Positions 1 to 6,845 of a stretch of 8,483 nt of DNA are shown here, piece after piece (the first letter of the stretch is position 1; the number at the start of each line of letters is the position of its first letter). Source of the DNA: an uncultured Bacilli bacterium (GTDB lineage: Bacteria > Bacillota_I > Bacilli_A > RF39 > UBA660); the NCBI GenBank assembly GCA_947624075.1, contig CANQIM010000046.1, forward strand, positions 1 through 8,483, in the 5' to 3' direction. The position numbers and the translations under genes were made by a program. The notes beneath the pieces were generated by a model. It worked only from the letters and a program-made list of their open reading frames with translations, made no database searches and was not told the DNA's origin.

Positions 1-1
1 T

Positions 2-820
2 TATCTAAAACAAGATGTTTTAGATAATAAGTATATACTTATTAGTGGTACGCCATGTCAAATAGGAATGTTTAAAATCCTTCTTAAAGATTATGCTAAT
101 GTTTTGTATATATCAGTTATTTGTCATGGAGTAATTAGTGAAAAACTAACTAATCTTTATTTAGAGCAAGAATTTGGAAATCAAAAAATAGAAAAATTTG
201 AGTATCGAACTAAAGAAAATGGTTGGACTAATCCATCAATTAAAATACAAACAGAGCAATTAAGTAAAGTTATTAAATCAACAAATAGTTCTTTGATGGG
301 ATTATTTCAATTAAATTCAATATTAAGAAATAGTTGCTACGAATGTCAATATAAAGGTGATAATCATAATGCTGATATAATCTTAGGAGATTACTGGGGT
401 ATATATGATTTCCATAGAGAATTCTATGATGAAAAAGGAACATCAGTTTTAATAATTAATTCTAAAAGGGGACTAGAATTTTGTAAAAATAATAAAATAT
501 TTGATAAAATTCTTTACGTAAAATCAAATATCAATAATTTAAAAATAGCTAATTCATCCTTCTTTAAATCAGGTGTCAAACCATTTAGAAGGTATACTAT
601 TGCAAAAGATATAGATGTATTAACGTTAAAAAGTATAAATGACTTCGATTCATTGCAAGAAAAATTAAAAAACGAGCAAATAAGAATGGAGGCCATAATT
701 GAAGAAGAAAAAGAAAAAAGAATAATAGCCGAAGAAGAATTACAAACTGTTTATAATAGTAAACGTTGGAAAATAACAAATAAATTATTCAATTTTGTAG
801 GAAGAATTTTACATAGATAA
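2..820 (+). CDS. Coenzyme F420 hydrogenase/dehydrogenase beta-subunit-like protein (5' truncated), polysaccharide-cluster type
   Basis: The frame is open from the window edge through the ATG at 68, so the gene begins upstream and 272 residues are visible. Just before that ATG the frame encodes GTPCQIG (Cys codon 56-58), a hallmark of the FrhB/FdhB fold. VICHGV follows, then a SCYEC pair (visible Cys112 and Cys115) and ADIILGDYWG, the usual cysteine/GD-W signature of the C-terminal domain. Family knowledge: these flavin and iron-sulfur proteins resemble F420 oxidoreductase subunits, but in Bacillota they often sit in exopolysaccharide or teichoic-acid clusters beside pyruvyl- and glycosyltransferases. 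The last 55 or so residues form a Glu/Lys-rich coiled coil ending in VYNSKRWKITNKL, a tail resembling that of many polysaccharide glycosyltransferases. I infer a role in modifying a surface glycan. The substrate is unknown. Confidence 0.8.
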   Translation, partial: YLKQDVLDNKYILISGTPCQIGMFKILLKDYANVLYISVICHGVISEKLTNLYLEQEFGNQKIEKFEYRTKENGWTNPSIKIQTEQLSKVIKSTNSSLMGLFQLNSILRNSCYECQYKGDNHNADIILGDYWGIYDFHREFYDEKGTSVLIINSKRGLEFCKNNKIFDKILYVKSNINNLKIANSSFFKSGVKPFRRYTIAKDIDVLTLKSINDFDSLQEKLKNEQIRMEAIIEEEKEKRIIAEEELQTVYNSKRWKITNKLFNFVGRILHR

Positions 821-828
821 TTATTATT

Positions 829-844
829 TTGTTTATATAAACAA
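829..844. repeat. Perfect 16-bp palindrome (possible operator) upstream of the diacylglycerol kinase gene
   Basis: TTGTTTATATAAACAA is self-complementary over all 16 bases. It lies 9 bp after the stop of the preceding gene and overlaps the predicted -35 element of the next promoter. It has little GC and no T-tract follows on the plus strand, so it is a poor terminator and fits a dimeric repressor site better. In DNA this AT-rich, chance is a real alternative. Confidence 0.35.
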
Positions 845-860
845 TAAAATAGCTTATAAT
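832..860 (+). promoter_or_regulatory. Predicted sigma-A promoter for the dgkB-femABX run
   Basis: A perfect TATAAT (855-860) lies 17 bp after TTTATA (832-837), which matches the -35 consensus at four of six bases. The start would fall near 867, giving a short leader that holds the ribosome site AGGAGA (879-884), 8 bp before the ATG at 893. It is the only clear promoter before the three-gene run to 3390. Confidence 0.55.
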
Positions 861-892
861 AATAGTGGTTGGGAAAATAGGAGACGATTTTT

Positions 893-1825
893 ATGCGAAA
901 ATGTGTCATTATCATGAATCCAGCAAGTGGTAAAAAAAGAAAGATTGATAATTATAAAGATTTTTATGATATTTCAAGAAAATATGGCTATGATACAGAA
1001 ATTATATTTACAAAAGCTAAACATGACGCAACAAGAATAGTAAAAGAATTAGATAATGATGTAGACTTAGTAATAAGTGCTGGAGGAGATGGCACCTTAA
1101 ACGAAATAGTTACAGGTAATAGTGAACGTTTAAAAAAATTAATGCTTGCTGATTTACCTATGGGAACAACAAATGATGTAGGAAAAATGTATGGATTAAA
1201 TAAAAGCGTTTACCAAAATTTAGAAAAAATTTTAATGGGAAAGCCTAAAAAAATAGATGTTTGCTACATAAATAATTCTCCTTTTATCTATGTTGCTTGT
1301 TTAGGAGATTATATAGATATGGCTTATAATACTCCACGTGAATTAAAGAAAAAATATGGTAAAATTGCTTATATTATGTATGGATTAAAGCAATTACGTA
1401 ATAAAATAAATCGCTATGATATAAGATATAAAGTAAATGGAAAAACTTATGAGGGAAAATATTCATTTATATTTATAACAAATTCTTCACGGGTAGCAGG
1501 AGTTTCTGATATTTATTATGATGTTAAATTAGACGATAATAGATTTGAAGTAGCCTTAGCTGATATTAAAACAAAAAAAGATATGTTAAAAATGTTAGTT
1601 TTGGTTAGTACGATTGATGTAAAAGATATTCCAGGAATAACTTATTATAGAACTGACAGTTTTGATATTGAATTTTTAACTGGACCTAGGACATCTTGGT
1701 GTATCGACGGAGAAGAATATAGAACTGATGCTAAAAAGTTTCATTTTGAAGTAGAACAAAATATGACGATGCTAATGCCAAATGAAAGAATAAAAAAGCT
1801 TTTTCAATATGAAGATGAAAATTAA
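893..1825 (+). CDS. dgkB: Diacylglycerol kinase family lipid kinase (DgkB-like)
   Basis: A 310-residue member of the DAGK catalytic-domain family, about the length of the soluble DgkB of Bacillota. The N-terminal half carries the nucleotide-binding signatures: NPASGK (residues 9-14), AGGDGTLNE (63-71) and PMGTTND (89-95). The C-terminal half has GDYIDMAY (138-145), KLDDNRFEV (212-220) and IDGEE (271-275), all typical of DgkB/YegS enzymes. The family uses ATP to phosphorylate a lipid hydroxyl. DgkB proper returns diacylglycerol, for example that released by lipoteichoic acid synthesis, to phosphatidic acid at the inner membrane face. There are no membrane segments, as expected for the soluble class. 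The ATG at 893 follows AGGAGA by 8 bp. The downstream femABX-like gene starts 20 bp after the stop, so co-transcription is likely. A YegS/BmrU-type kinase acting on another lipid cannot be excluded. Confidence 0.88.
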   Translation: MRKCVIIMNPASGKKRKIDNYKDFYDISRKYGYDTEIIFTKAKHDATRIVKELDNDVDLVISAGGDGTLNEIVTGNSERLKKLMLADLPMGTTNDVGKMYGLNKSVYQNLEKILMGKPKKIDVCYINNSPFIYVACLGDYIDMAYNTPRELKKKYGKIAYIMYGLKQLRNKINRYDIRYKVNGKTYEGKYSFIFITNSSRVAGVSDIYYDVKLDDNRFEVALADIKTKKDMLKMLVLVSTIDVKDIPGITYYRTDSFDIEFLTGPRTSWCIDGEEYRTDAKKFHFEVEQNMTMLMPNERIKKLFQYEDEN

Positions 1826-1845
1826 AAATAGCAGGAGGTGATAGG

Positions 1846-3072
1846 ATGGAATTTGTAGAACTTACAAAAAAAGAATATCATGACTTTTGGGAAAATCATC
1901 CTTTAAAGACATTTTTATCAGCACTAGAAATAGGCAAATTACGTGAGAAAGCTAACTGGAAAACATACTATGTTGGTGTAAAAGATAAGAAAAAAATTAT
2001 TGCAGGTACAATGATGTTTGGAAGAAAGAGTCATTTTGGAAGATATGAATTTTATTCTCCAAGAGGGTATTTGTTAGATTTTAATGATGAAGATTTGGTA
2101 GAATTTTTTACTAAAAATTTGAAGAAATATTTACAAAAGAAAAAAGCTTATATTTTTAGAGTAGATCCTTATCTTATTTATAAACAAAGAGATATTGATG
2201 GAAATGTAGTAGAAGGTGGAATAGATAATTCAAAAGTAGTAAGTCATTTGGAGACATTAGGTTTTAAGAAAGTTCCTATTAAAGATATGGAGCAAGTAGG
2301 GTGGATGTTTTCTTTAGATTTAGAAGGTAAAGATGAAGAACAAATTTTAAAAGAAATGAAACCTAATACTAGAAATACTATTCGTAAGACAGAAAAATTT
2401 GGGATTACTATTAAAGAATTAGAATATGAGGAATTACCAAGATTTCAAAGTATTATGGAAGAAACAGGTAAAAGAAAAGAATTTGCAGTAAGAAAACTAG
2501 ATTATTTTCAAACAATGTATAAATTGTTTCATGATAAAGGCGAAGTTAAATATTATGTAACAGAATTAGATTTGAAAAAGTATCAAGCTAATTTGAAAAA
2601 AGAAAAAAAAGAAAAAGAAGAAAAATTACAAAGTTTGAGTGATGCTAAATACAATGAAGGTCAAAAGAAAAATCTTAATCAAGAAATAGCTTCTTTAGAA
2701 AAAAGAATAACGGAAGCTAATGAGATTAGAAAAAGAGCTTCTAAAGATGTGATTACTTTGTCTGGTTCAATGTTTATGTTAATAAAACCAGAAGTTATTT
2801 ACTTATCAAGTGGTAACTATGAAGAATATATGAATTATAATTCGCAATATCTAATACAATGGGAATTAATAAAATATGGTATTAAGAATGGCTTTAAGAA
2901 ACATAACTTTTATGGAATACCAGCTAATATTAATGAACATCCAAAGGACTATGGAATTTATGAATTTAAAAGAGGATTTAATGGGTACGTTGAAGAATTG
3001 ATTGGTGAATTTGAATTACCTATTTCTTGGCACTATAATTTGTTTAAAATAATTCATAAAATAAAAAGATAA
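1846..3072 (+). CDS. FemABX-family aminoacyltransferase (peptidoglycan interpeptide bridge formation)
   Basis: This 408-residue protein has the length and layout of FemA/FemB/FemX/MurM enzymes, which move amino acids from aminoacyl-tRNA onto the lysine side chain of lipid II or nascent peptidoglycan. Visible hallmarks are SPRGYLLDF (71-79), PNTRNTIRKTEKFGI (173-187, the conserved R-N-x-I-x-K-A/T-x-K-x-G stretch), the charged coiled-coil arm at about 242-300, and the C-terminal NFYGIPAN...GIYEFKRGFNG block (354-380). Two GNAT-like subdomains flank the coiled coil. AGGAGGTGAT at 1833-1842 closely matches the 16S tail and fixes the ATG at 1846. The next gene starts 12 bp after the stop. Which amino acid is added, and at which bridge position, cannot be read from sequence, so no FemA/B/X or MurM symbol is given. 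Its presence implies a cross-bridged wall. Confidence 0.92.
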   Translation: MEFVELTKKEYHDFWENHPLKTFLSALEIGKLREKANWKTYYVGVKDKKKIIAGTMMFGRKSHFGRYEFYSPRGYLLDFNDEDLVEFFTKNLKKYLQKKKAYIFRVDPYLIYKQRDIDGNVVEGGIDNSKVVSHLETLGFKKVPIKDMEQVGWMFSLDLEGKDEEQILKEMKPNTRNTIRKTEKFGITIKELEYEELPRFQSIMEETGKRKEFAVRKLDYFQTMYKLFHDKGEVKYYVTELDLKKYQANLKKEKKEKEEKLQSLSDAKYNEGQKKNLNQEIASLEKRITEANEIRKRASKDVITLSGSMFMLIKPEVIYLSSGNYEEYMNYNSQYLIQWELIKYGIKNGFKKHNFYGIPANINEHPKDYGIYEFKRGFNGYVEELIGEFELPISWHYNLFKIIHKIKR

Positions 3073-3084
3073 GGATTTAGTATT

Positions 3085-3390
3085 ATGAAAACAATAACTA
3101 TATGTGGTAGTATGAGGTATGTTAAAGAAATGCTTGAAGTAGCAGAAAAAATAGAATTACAAGGAAATGTAGTTTTATTACCTTTATATAATCCTTGGAA
3201 AAAGAAAAGAAACTATACAAAAGATGAGTATAATATATTAGAAGAAGTCCATAAAGAGAGAATTAAATTAGCAGAAGCTATACTTGTTGTAAATGTTGAT
3301 AATTATATTGGAGAAAGTACAAGTAAAGAAATAGAATTTGCAAAAAAGTTAGGAAAAGAAATTATTTATTATACAGAATTAGAAAAATAA
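3085..3390 (+). CDS. Small nucleoside 2-deoxyribosyltransferase-like (Rossmann-type) protein
   Basis: A 101-residue protein starting with a beta-strand and the CGSMR motif (residues 7-11). It later has VNVDNYIGESTSKEIEFAKKLG (70-91), matching the G-x-S/T-x-x-E-I-x-x-A signature of nucleoside 2-deoxyribosyltransferases and related DUF4406-type proteins. In characterised family members the glutamate here is the nucleophile. The candidate is Glu82. The protein is clearly shorter than the usual roughly 140-160 residues, so the specificity-determining middle is reduced and the substrate is unknown. It may hydrolyse or transfer a deoxyribosyl or related nucleotide group, or only bind a nucleotide. 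AAGGA (3071-3075) overlaps the stop of the femABX-like gene, pointing to co-transcription and possible translational coupling. A weak AGAAA/TTTCT hairpin with a following T-run (3381-3402) overlaps the 3' end and may stop transcription. Confidence 0.62.
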   Translation: MKTITICGSMRYVKEMLEVAEKIELQGNVVLLPLYNPWKKKRNYTKDEYNILEEVHKERIKLAEAILVVNVDNYIGESTSKEIEFAKKLGKEIIYYTELEK

Positions 3391-3403
3391 TTTCTTTTTT
3401 TTC

Positions 3404-3432
3404 TTGACATAAATACTTATATAATATAGTAT
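3404..3432 (+). promoter_or_regulatory. Promoter of the metal-efflux operon
   Basis: A perfect -35 hexamer TTGACA (3404-3409) is followed by a 17-bp spacer and TAGTAT (3427-3432). TATAGT (3425-3430) at 15 bp is an alternative -10. The predicted start near 3438 lies inside the palindromic operator. The ribosome site GAGGTG (3461-3466) ends 5 bp before the ATG at 3472. Confidence 0.75.
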
Positions 3433-3436
3433 GAAT

Positions 3437-3456
3437 ATATGAACAATTATTCATAT
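3437..3456. promoter_or_regulatory. ArsR/SmtB-type operator overlapping the transcription start
   Basis: ATATGAACAATTATTCATAT is a 20-bp inverted repeat in which nine of ten base pairs match, the exception being C3444/A3449. It carries the TGAA-N6-TTCA core known from SmtB, CzrA and CadC operators. Its place just after the -10 element and before the sensor gene fits autorepression: metal-free sensor blocks transcription and zinc-type metal releases it. Confidence 0.8.
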
Positions 3457-3471
3457 TAAAGAGGTGTTAGG

Positions 3472-3768
3472 ATGAAAATGCATAGTAAAGAATTGTTATA
3501 TGGATTAAGTGAATTTTATAAAATATTTGGTGATGAAACAAGACTACGTATATTAGATGTTTTACTTAATAAGCCATTATGTGTAAATGAAATTAGTGAG
3601 GCATTAGATGTTTCCCAGTCAGCTATTTCTCATCAATTAAAGAATTTACGATCATCTAATTTAGTTAAAACAGAAAAAATAGGGAAAAATGTTTATTATG
3701 CAATAAGTGATGAACATATAAAGATAATTTTAAAATACGGATTAGAACATATTTCCGAGGTGATGTAA
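3472..3768 (+). CDS. ArsR/SmtB-family metal-responsive repressor (zinc-type alpha5 sensor)
   Basis: A 98-residue winged-helix repressor of the usual ArsR/SmtB length. The helix-turn-helix is at about 36-65 (ISEALDVSQSAISHQLKNL) and the wing follows with KTEKIGKNVYYAIS. Metal ligands can be read by position: Asp80, His82, His93 and Glu96 keep the spacing D-x-H-x10-H-x2-E of the SmtB alpha5 zinc site (Asp104, His106, His117, Glu120). The alpha3 region has PLCVNEI, so Cys37 and Glu40 sit where SmtB and CadC have ligands, but the N-terminal extension with its cysteines is absent. An alpha3N cadmium/lead site is therefore probably not functional. I infer a Zn(II) sensor, possibly also Co or Cd, that represses its own operon from the operator just upstream. 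The stop overlaps the ATPase start by one base. Confidence 0.9.
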   Translation: MKMHSKELLYGLSEFYKIFGDETRLRILDVLLNKPLCVNEISEALDVSQSAISHQLKNLRSSNLVKTEKIGKNVYYAISDEHIKIILKYGLEHISEVM

Positions 3769-5582
3769 TGATGAAAATGTTTAATTTTACTTTTGTTAAG
3801 ATTTGTATAAGTTTAATATTATTTATTGTATCTTTCTTTTTACCTAGCTATTTCTCATTAATTAGTTTAATTTTGTCATATGTAATAATTAGCTATGAAA
3901 TATATTTGGAAGCCTATCATAATTTAAAAAAGAAAGAGTTATTTGATGAGAACTTTTTAATGATAATCGCAACGCTAGGTGCTTTTCTAATTAAGAATTA
4001 TGAAGAAGCAGTTATGGTAATGTTTTTATTTGAAGTGGGAGAATATTTGGCTGATTTAGCTATTAGTAAAAGTAAAACATCGCTTCTTAACATATTAGAT
4101 TTAAAAAAAGATACTATTACTAGAATAAATAATGGTAAAGAAGAAATAATTCCTATAAAGGATGCAAAAATAAAAGATATATTTATAGTAAAGCCTGGTG
4201 AAAGAATTGCATTAGATGGTATAGTAATAGATGGTAGTAGTTTTGTTGATACTTCCAATTTAACAGGGGAATCTAAGGCTAAGAAAGTTGAAAAAAATGA
4301 TTTAGTATTAAGTGGTTTTATTAATCAAACATCGCTTCTTAAGATAGAAGCAACTACTAATGTTGCAACATCAACTTCTGCCAGGATAATGAAGTTATTA
4401 GAAGAAGTAGATGATACTAAAAGTGATACAGAAACTCTACTTACAAAATTTGCTAAAGTATATACACCAATAGTTGTCTTTTTAGCTTTAATAATAGGAA
4501 TAGTTTTTTCCATTGTAACAGGAGATTATAATACTTGGATTTATCGGGCATTGGTATTTTTAGTAACATCTTGTCCTTGTGCTTTAGTAATATCAATTCC
4601 TCTAGCTTACTTTTGTGGAATAGGTAGTGCTAGTAGAAAAGGTATTGTCATTAAAGGAAGTAGAGAATTAGATGCTTTGTGTGATGTAGGATATTTATTT
4701 TTAGATAAAACAGGTACTATTACTAAAGGGAACTTTGTCGTAAGTGAAGTAAAGGCAGTAGATATTTCTAAAGAAGAATTATTAAGATATGCTGTATCGG
4801 CAGAAGAAAATTCTCTACATCCAATTGCTTTAGCTATAAAAAATTACAGTAAAGAAAAGCCTCTAAAAGTAGATAACTTTTTAGAAATTAGTGGGCAGGG
4901 AATTAGTTGTCAGATAAAAGGAAAAAGTGTTCTTTTAGGAAATAAAAAATTAATGGAGAATGAAAGAGTTGAAGTTGATGAAGTAAAAGAAGCAGGAACA
5001 ATAGTTTATGTAAGTATTGATGGAGAATATAAAGGTTACATTATAATTACAGATGAAATAAAAAAGTCAGCTTATAATTTAGTTCGTTTGCAAAAATACT
5101 TTAAAGATATAATTATTTTATCAGGTGATAAGATAGATGTTGTTAAAGAAGTTGCTAAAAAATTAAAATTAAATACGTATTATGGAGAATTGTTACCAGA
5201 AGATAAATTAAATTACGTGAAGAAATATCAACAAGAAGCAAAGTGTATGTTTGTTGGTGATGGGGTAAATGATGCTTTAGTTATGAAAGCAAGTGATGTA
5301 GGAGTATCAATGGGAATTAAGGGAAGCGATGCTTCAATAGAGACAAGTGATATTGTTCTTATGAATGATAATTTAGATACTTTAAAAAATGCTTTAGATA
5401 TAGCAAAAGCTACAAAGAAAAAAGTTATGCAAAATATCGTTTTTGCTCTAGGTGTAAAACTTGTTGTTTTGATACTTGCTTTTCTAGGCATAAGTACAAT
5501 TTGGATGGCGGTATTTGCTGATGTAGGAGTTACCTTTTTAGTTATAATTAATGTGCTATTTCTTTTTATAAAAAAGCATTAA
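3768..5582 (+). CDS. Heavy-metal P1B-type ATPase, Zn/Cd exporter type (ZntA/CadA-like)
   Basis: A 604-residue metal-pumping ATPase. Core motifs in order: TGES (166-169), SCPCALV (268-274) in the metal-binding membrane helix, DKTGT (313-317) with phosphorylated Asp313, SLHP (349-352), LSGDK (451-455) and GDGVNDA (497-503). Lys564 in helix M7 and Asp585 in M8 (AVFADVG) are 21 residues apart, as are E. coli ZntA Lys693 and Asp714, placing the protein in the Zn/Cd/Pb subgroup rather than the copper one. No N-terminal heavy-metal-associated domain or His-rich tail is present, which makes it shorter than ZntA at 732. ATG codons stand at 3768 and 3771. GAGGTGAT (3757-3764) serves either, with the better spacing for 3771. 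The overlap with the sensor stop implies translational coupling. I infer metal export across the membrane, induced by excess metal through the upstream sensor. Confidence 0.92.
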   Translation: MMKMFNFTFVKICISLILFIVSFFLPSYFSLISLILSYVIISYEIYLEAYHNLKKKELFDENFLMIIATLGAFLIKNYEEAVMVMFLFEVGEYLADLAISKSKTSLLNILDLKKDTITRINNGKEEIIPIKDAKIKDIFIVKPGERIALDGIVIDGSSFVDTSNLTGESKAKKVEKNDLVLSGFINQTSLLKIEATTNVATSTSARIMKLLEEVDDTKSDTETLLTKFAKVYTPIVVFLALIIGIVFSIVTGDYNTWIYRALVFLVTSCPCALVISIPLAYFCGIGSASRKGIVIKGSRELDALCDVGYLFLDKTGTITKGNFVVSEVKAVDISKEELLRYAVSAEENSLHPIALAIKNYSKEKPLKVDNFLEISGQGISCQIKGKSVLLGNKKLMENERVEVDEVKEAGTIVYVSIDGEYKGYIIITDEIKKSAYNLVRLQKYFKDIIILSGDKIDVVKEVAKKLKLNTYYGELLPEDKLNYVKKYQQEAKCMFVGDGVNDALVMKASDVGVSMGIKGSDASIETSDIVLMNDNLDTLKNALDIAKATKKKVMQNIVFALGVKLVVLILAFLGISTIWMAVFADVGVTFLVIINVLFLFIKKH

Positions 5583-5594
5583 TTGTTATATAAT
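5565..5594 (+). promoter_or_regulatory. Possible promoter for the GH25 gene
   Basis: TATAAT (5589-5594) stands 18 bp after TTTATA (5565-5570), a four-of-six -35 match like that proposed near 832. It would start transcription near 5601 and give a leader of about 40 bases with the ribosome site AAGAGGTG (5627-5634). Read-through from the metal operon is also possible because no terminator hairpin is visible after 5582. Confidence 0.4.
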
Positions 5595-5639
5595 ATAAGT
5601 AGGAATAGAAATTTAAAGTGCATGATAAGAGGTGTATTG

Positions 5640-6845
5640 ATGAAGAAAAAGGTTTTACTTGTTGTGGTAATTCTAGTTGTTTTAATATTAGTTATTTTTG
5701 GTGGAGTAAAAATTTATAAAAAATGGCAAATAGATCATGCCGTTATAAAAGTTCAATTAGTAGATAATTTAGATATAGAAGTCTATTCTAACATTAAGCT
5801 ATCAGATTTAATAAAAAGCCTTAATGGAACATTAGAAAAAAATAGTAAAATTAAAACGACAAAATTAGGCAAGCAAGAAATAACTTTTAATTATACAAAT
5901 GATGATAATATTAAAGTTCCTTATACTTTTTACATAAATGTTGTTGATACTACAAAGCCAATTATTAGTATGTATAATTCTTATTCATTAAATGTTGGTG
6001 ATGAAGTTGATTTAGCAAAAGAATTCTTTTGTGGTGATAACTATGATGATAATCCAAAATGTGTAATTGAAGGAGACTATGATACTTCAGTAGTAGGAAG
6101 TTACCCAGTAACATTTAAGGCTGAAGATAATAGTGGAAATACAATTTCACATGACTTTATATTGTATGTAAAAGAAAAACCTAAAAATACATCTTCAAAT
6201 GAAGAATCAATTCCCGTAACAACTGCTTTTTCTGATATTGTTCAAAAGCATAAGACTAATAAGACAAAAATAGGAATTGATGTTTCACATTGGCAAGGAG
6301 ATATAGACTACTCCAAAGTAAAAAAAGCTGGAGTAGAATTTGCTTTTATTAGAGTAGGGAGCCAAAAAGGAATAAAAGGCGAATATTATGTAGATAATAA
6401 ATTTGTAAGAAATATAAAAGGCTTTAATAAAGCTAAAATTCCTGTAGGTATATACTTTTATTCTTATGCTGATAGTAAAAAAACAGCAATTAAGGAAGCT
6501 AAATGGATTATTAAACAAATAAAAAAATACGACATAGAATTGCCGATTGTCTTTGATTGGGAAAATTGGGGAATGTATCAAGAATTTAATTTAAGTTTTT
6601 ATCATTTAACAGAAATGGCTAATGCTTTTATTAAAACAGTAGAAGATGCTGGCTATGAGGGAATGCTTTATAGTAGTAAGAATTATTTAGAAAATATTTG
6701 GTATGAAACAAATCATCCTGTTTGGCTTGCTCATTATACTAATCAAACTAATTACGAAGGAAATTATAAATTTTGGCAACTATGTAGTAATGGAGTAGTT
6801 GATGGAATAGATGATAATATGGTTGATATAGATATAATGTATTAG
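5640..6845 (+). CDS. Membrane-anchored GH25 muramidase (lysozyme) with two Ig-like domains
   Basis: The ATG at 5640 is chosen because AAGAGGTG lies 5 bp before it and it opens MKKK plus a hydrophobic segment. A longer frame from a TTG at 5583 has neither. The product has 401 residues. A membrane anchor or uncleaved signal spans about 4-23. Two beta-rich Ig-like regions follow (about 35-103 and 104-178), the second resembling DUF5011 (GDEVDLAKEFF...GSYPVTFKAEDNSGN) and holding Cys131 and Cys141, a possible disulfide. After a Ser/Asn/Glu linker comes the GH25 domain (210-401) with GIDVSHWQGDID (Asp214) and the D-x-E pair in PIVFDWEN (Asp306, Glu308), the expected catalytic residues. The family cleaves the MurNAc-GlcNAc bond. 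Anchoring suggests a housekeeping wall-remodelling enzyme rather than a phage lysin. The stop overlaps that of the opposing ylmH gene. Confidence 0.9.
   Translation: MKKKVLLVVVILVVLILVIFGGVKIYKKWQIDHAVIKVQLVDNLDIEVYSNIKLSDLIKSLNGTLEKNSKIKTTKLGKQEITFNYTNDDNIKVPYTFYINVVDTTKPIISMYNSYSLNVGDEVDLAKEFFCGDNYDDNPKCVIEGDYDTSVVGSYPVTFKAEDNSGNTISHDFILYVKEKPKNTSSNEESIPVTTAFSDIVQKHKTNKTKIGIDVSHWQGDIDYSKVKKAGVEFAFIRVGSQKGIKGEYYVDNKFVRNIKGFNKAKIPVGIYFYSYADSKKTAIKEAKWIIKQIKKYDIELPIVFDWENWGMYQEFNLSFYHLTEMANAFIKTVEDAGYEGMLYSSKNYLENIWYETNHPVWLAHYTNQTNYEGNYKFWQLCSNGVVDGIDDNMVDIDIMY

Noticed and set aside
514..779. Two overlapping 60-codon minus-strand open frames
   Set aside because: They lie wholly inside the F420-hydrogenase-like gene, have low-complexity hydrophobic products and no ribosome sites. 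They are shadows of that gene.
3998..5491. Three minus-strand open frames of 62-87 codons opposite the P-type ATPase
   Set aside because: All are antisense to a gene with every family motif intact, and none has a supported start or family resemblance.
5583..5639. N-terminal extension of the GH25 gene from the TTG at 5583
   Set aside because: It would start one base after the ATPase stop with no suitable ribosome site and overlaps a TATAAT. The ATG at 5640 has AAGAGGTG and begins a typical signal/anchor.
6285..6581. 98-codon minus-strand open frame opposite the muramidase
   Set aside because: It is antisense to the conserved GH25 catalytic domain. Its Phe/Tyr/Ile-rich product is what AT-rich antisense sequence gives.
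6250..6845. GH25 domain as a phage endolysin
   Set aside because: No holin or phage genes are nearby, and the protein has a membrane anchor and Ig-like spacers, which fits a cellular wall enzyme.
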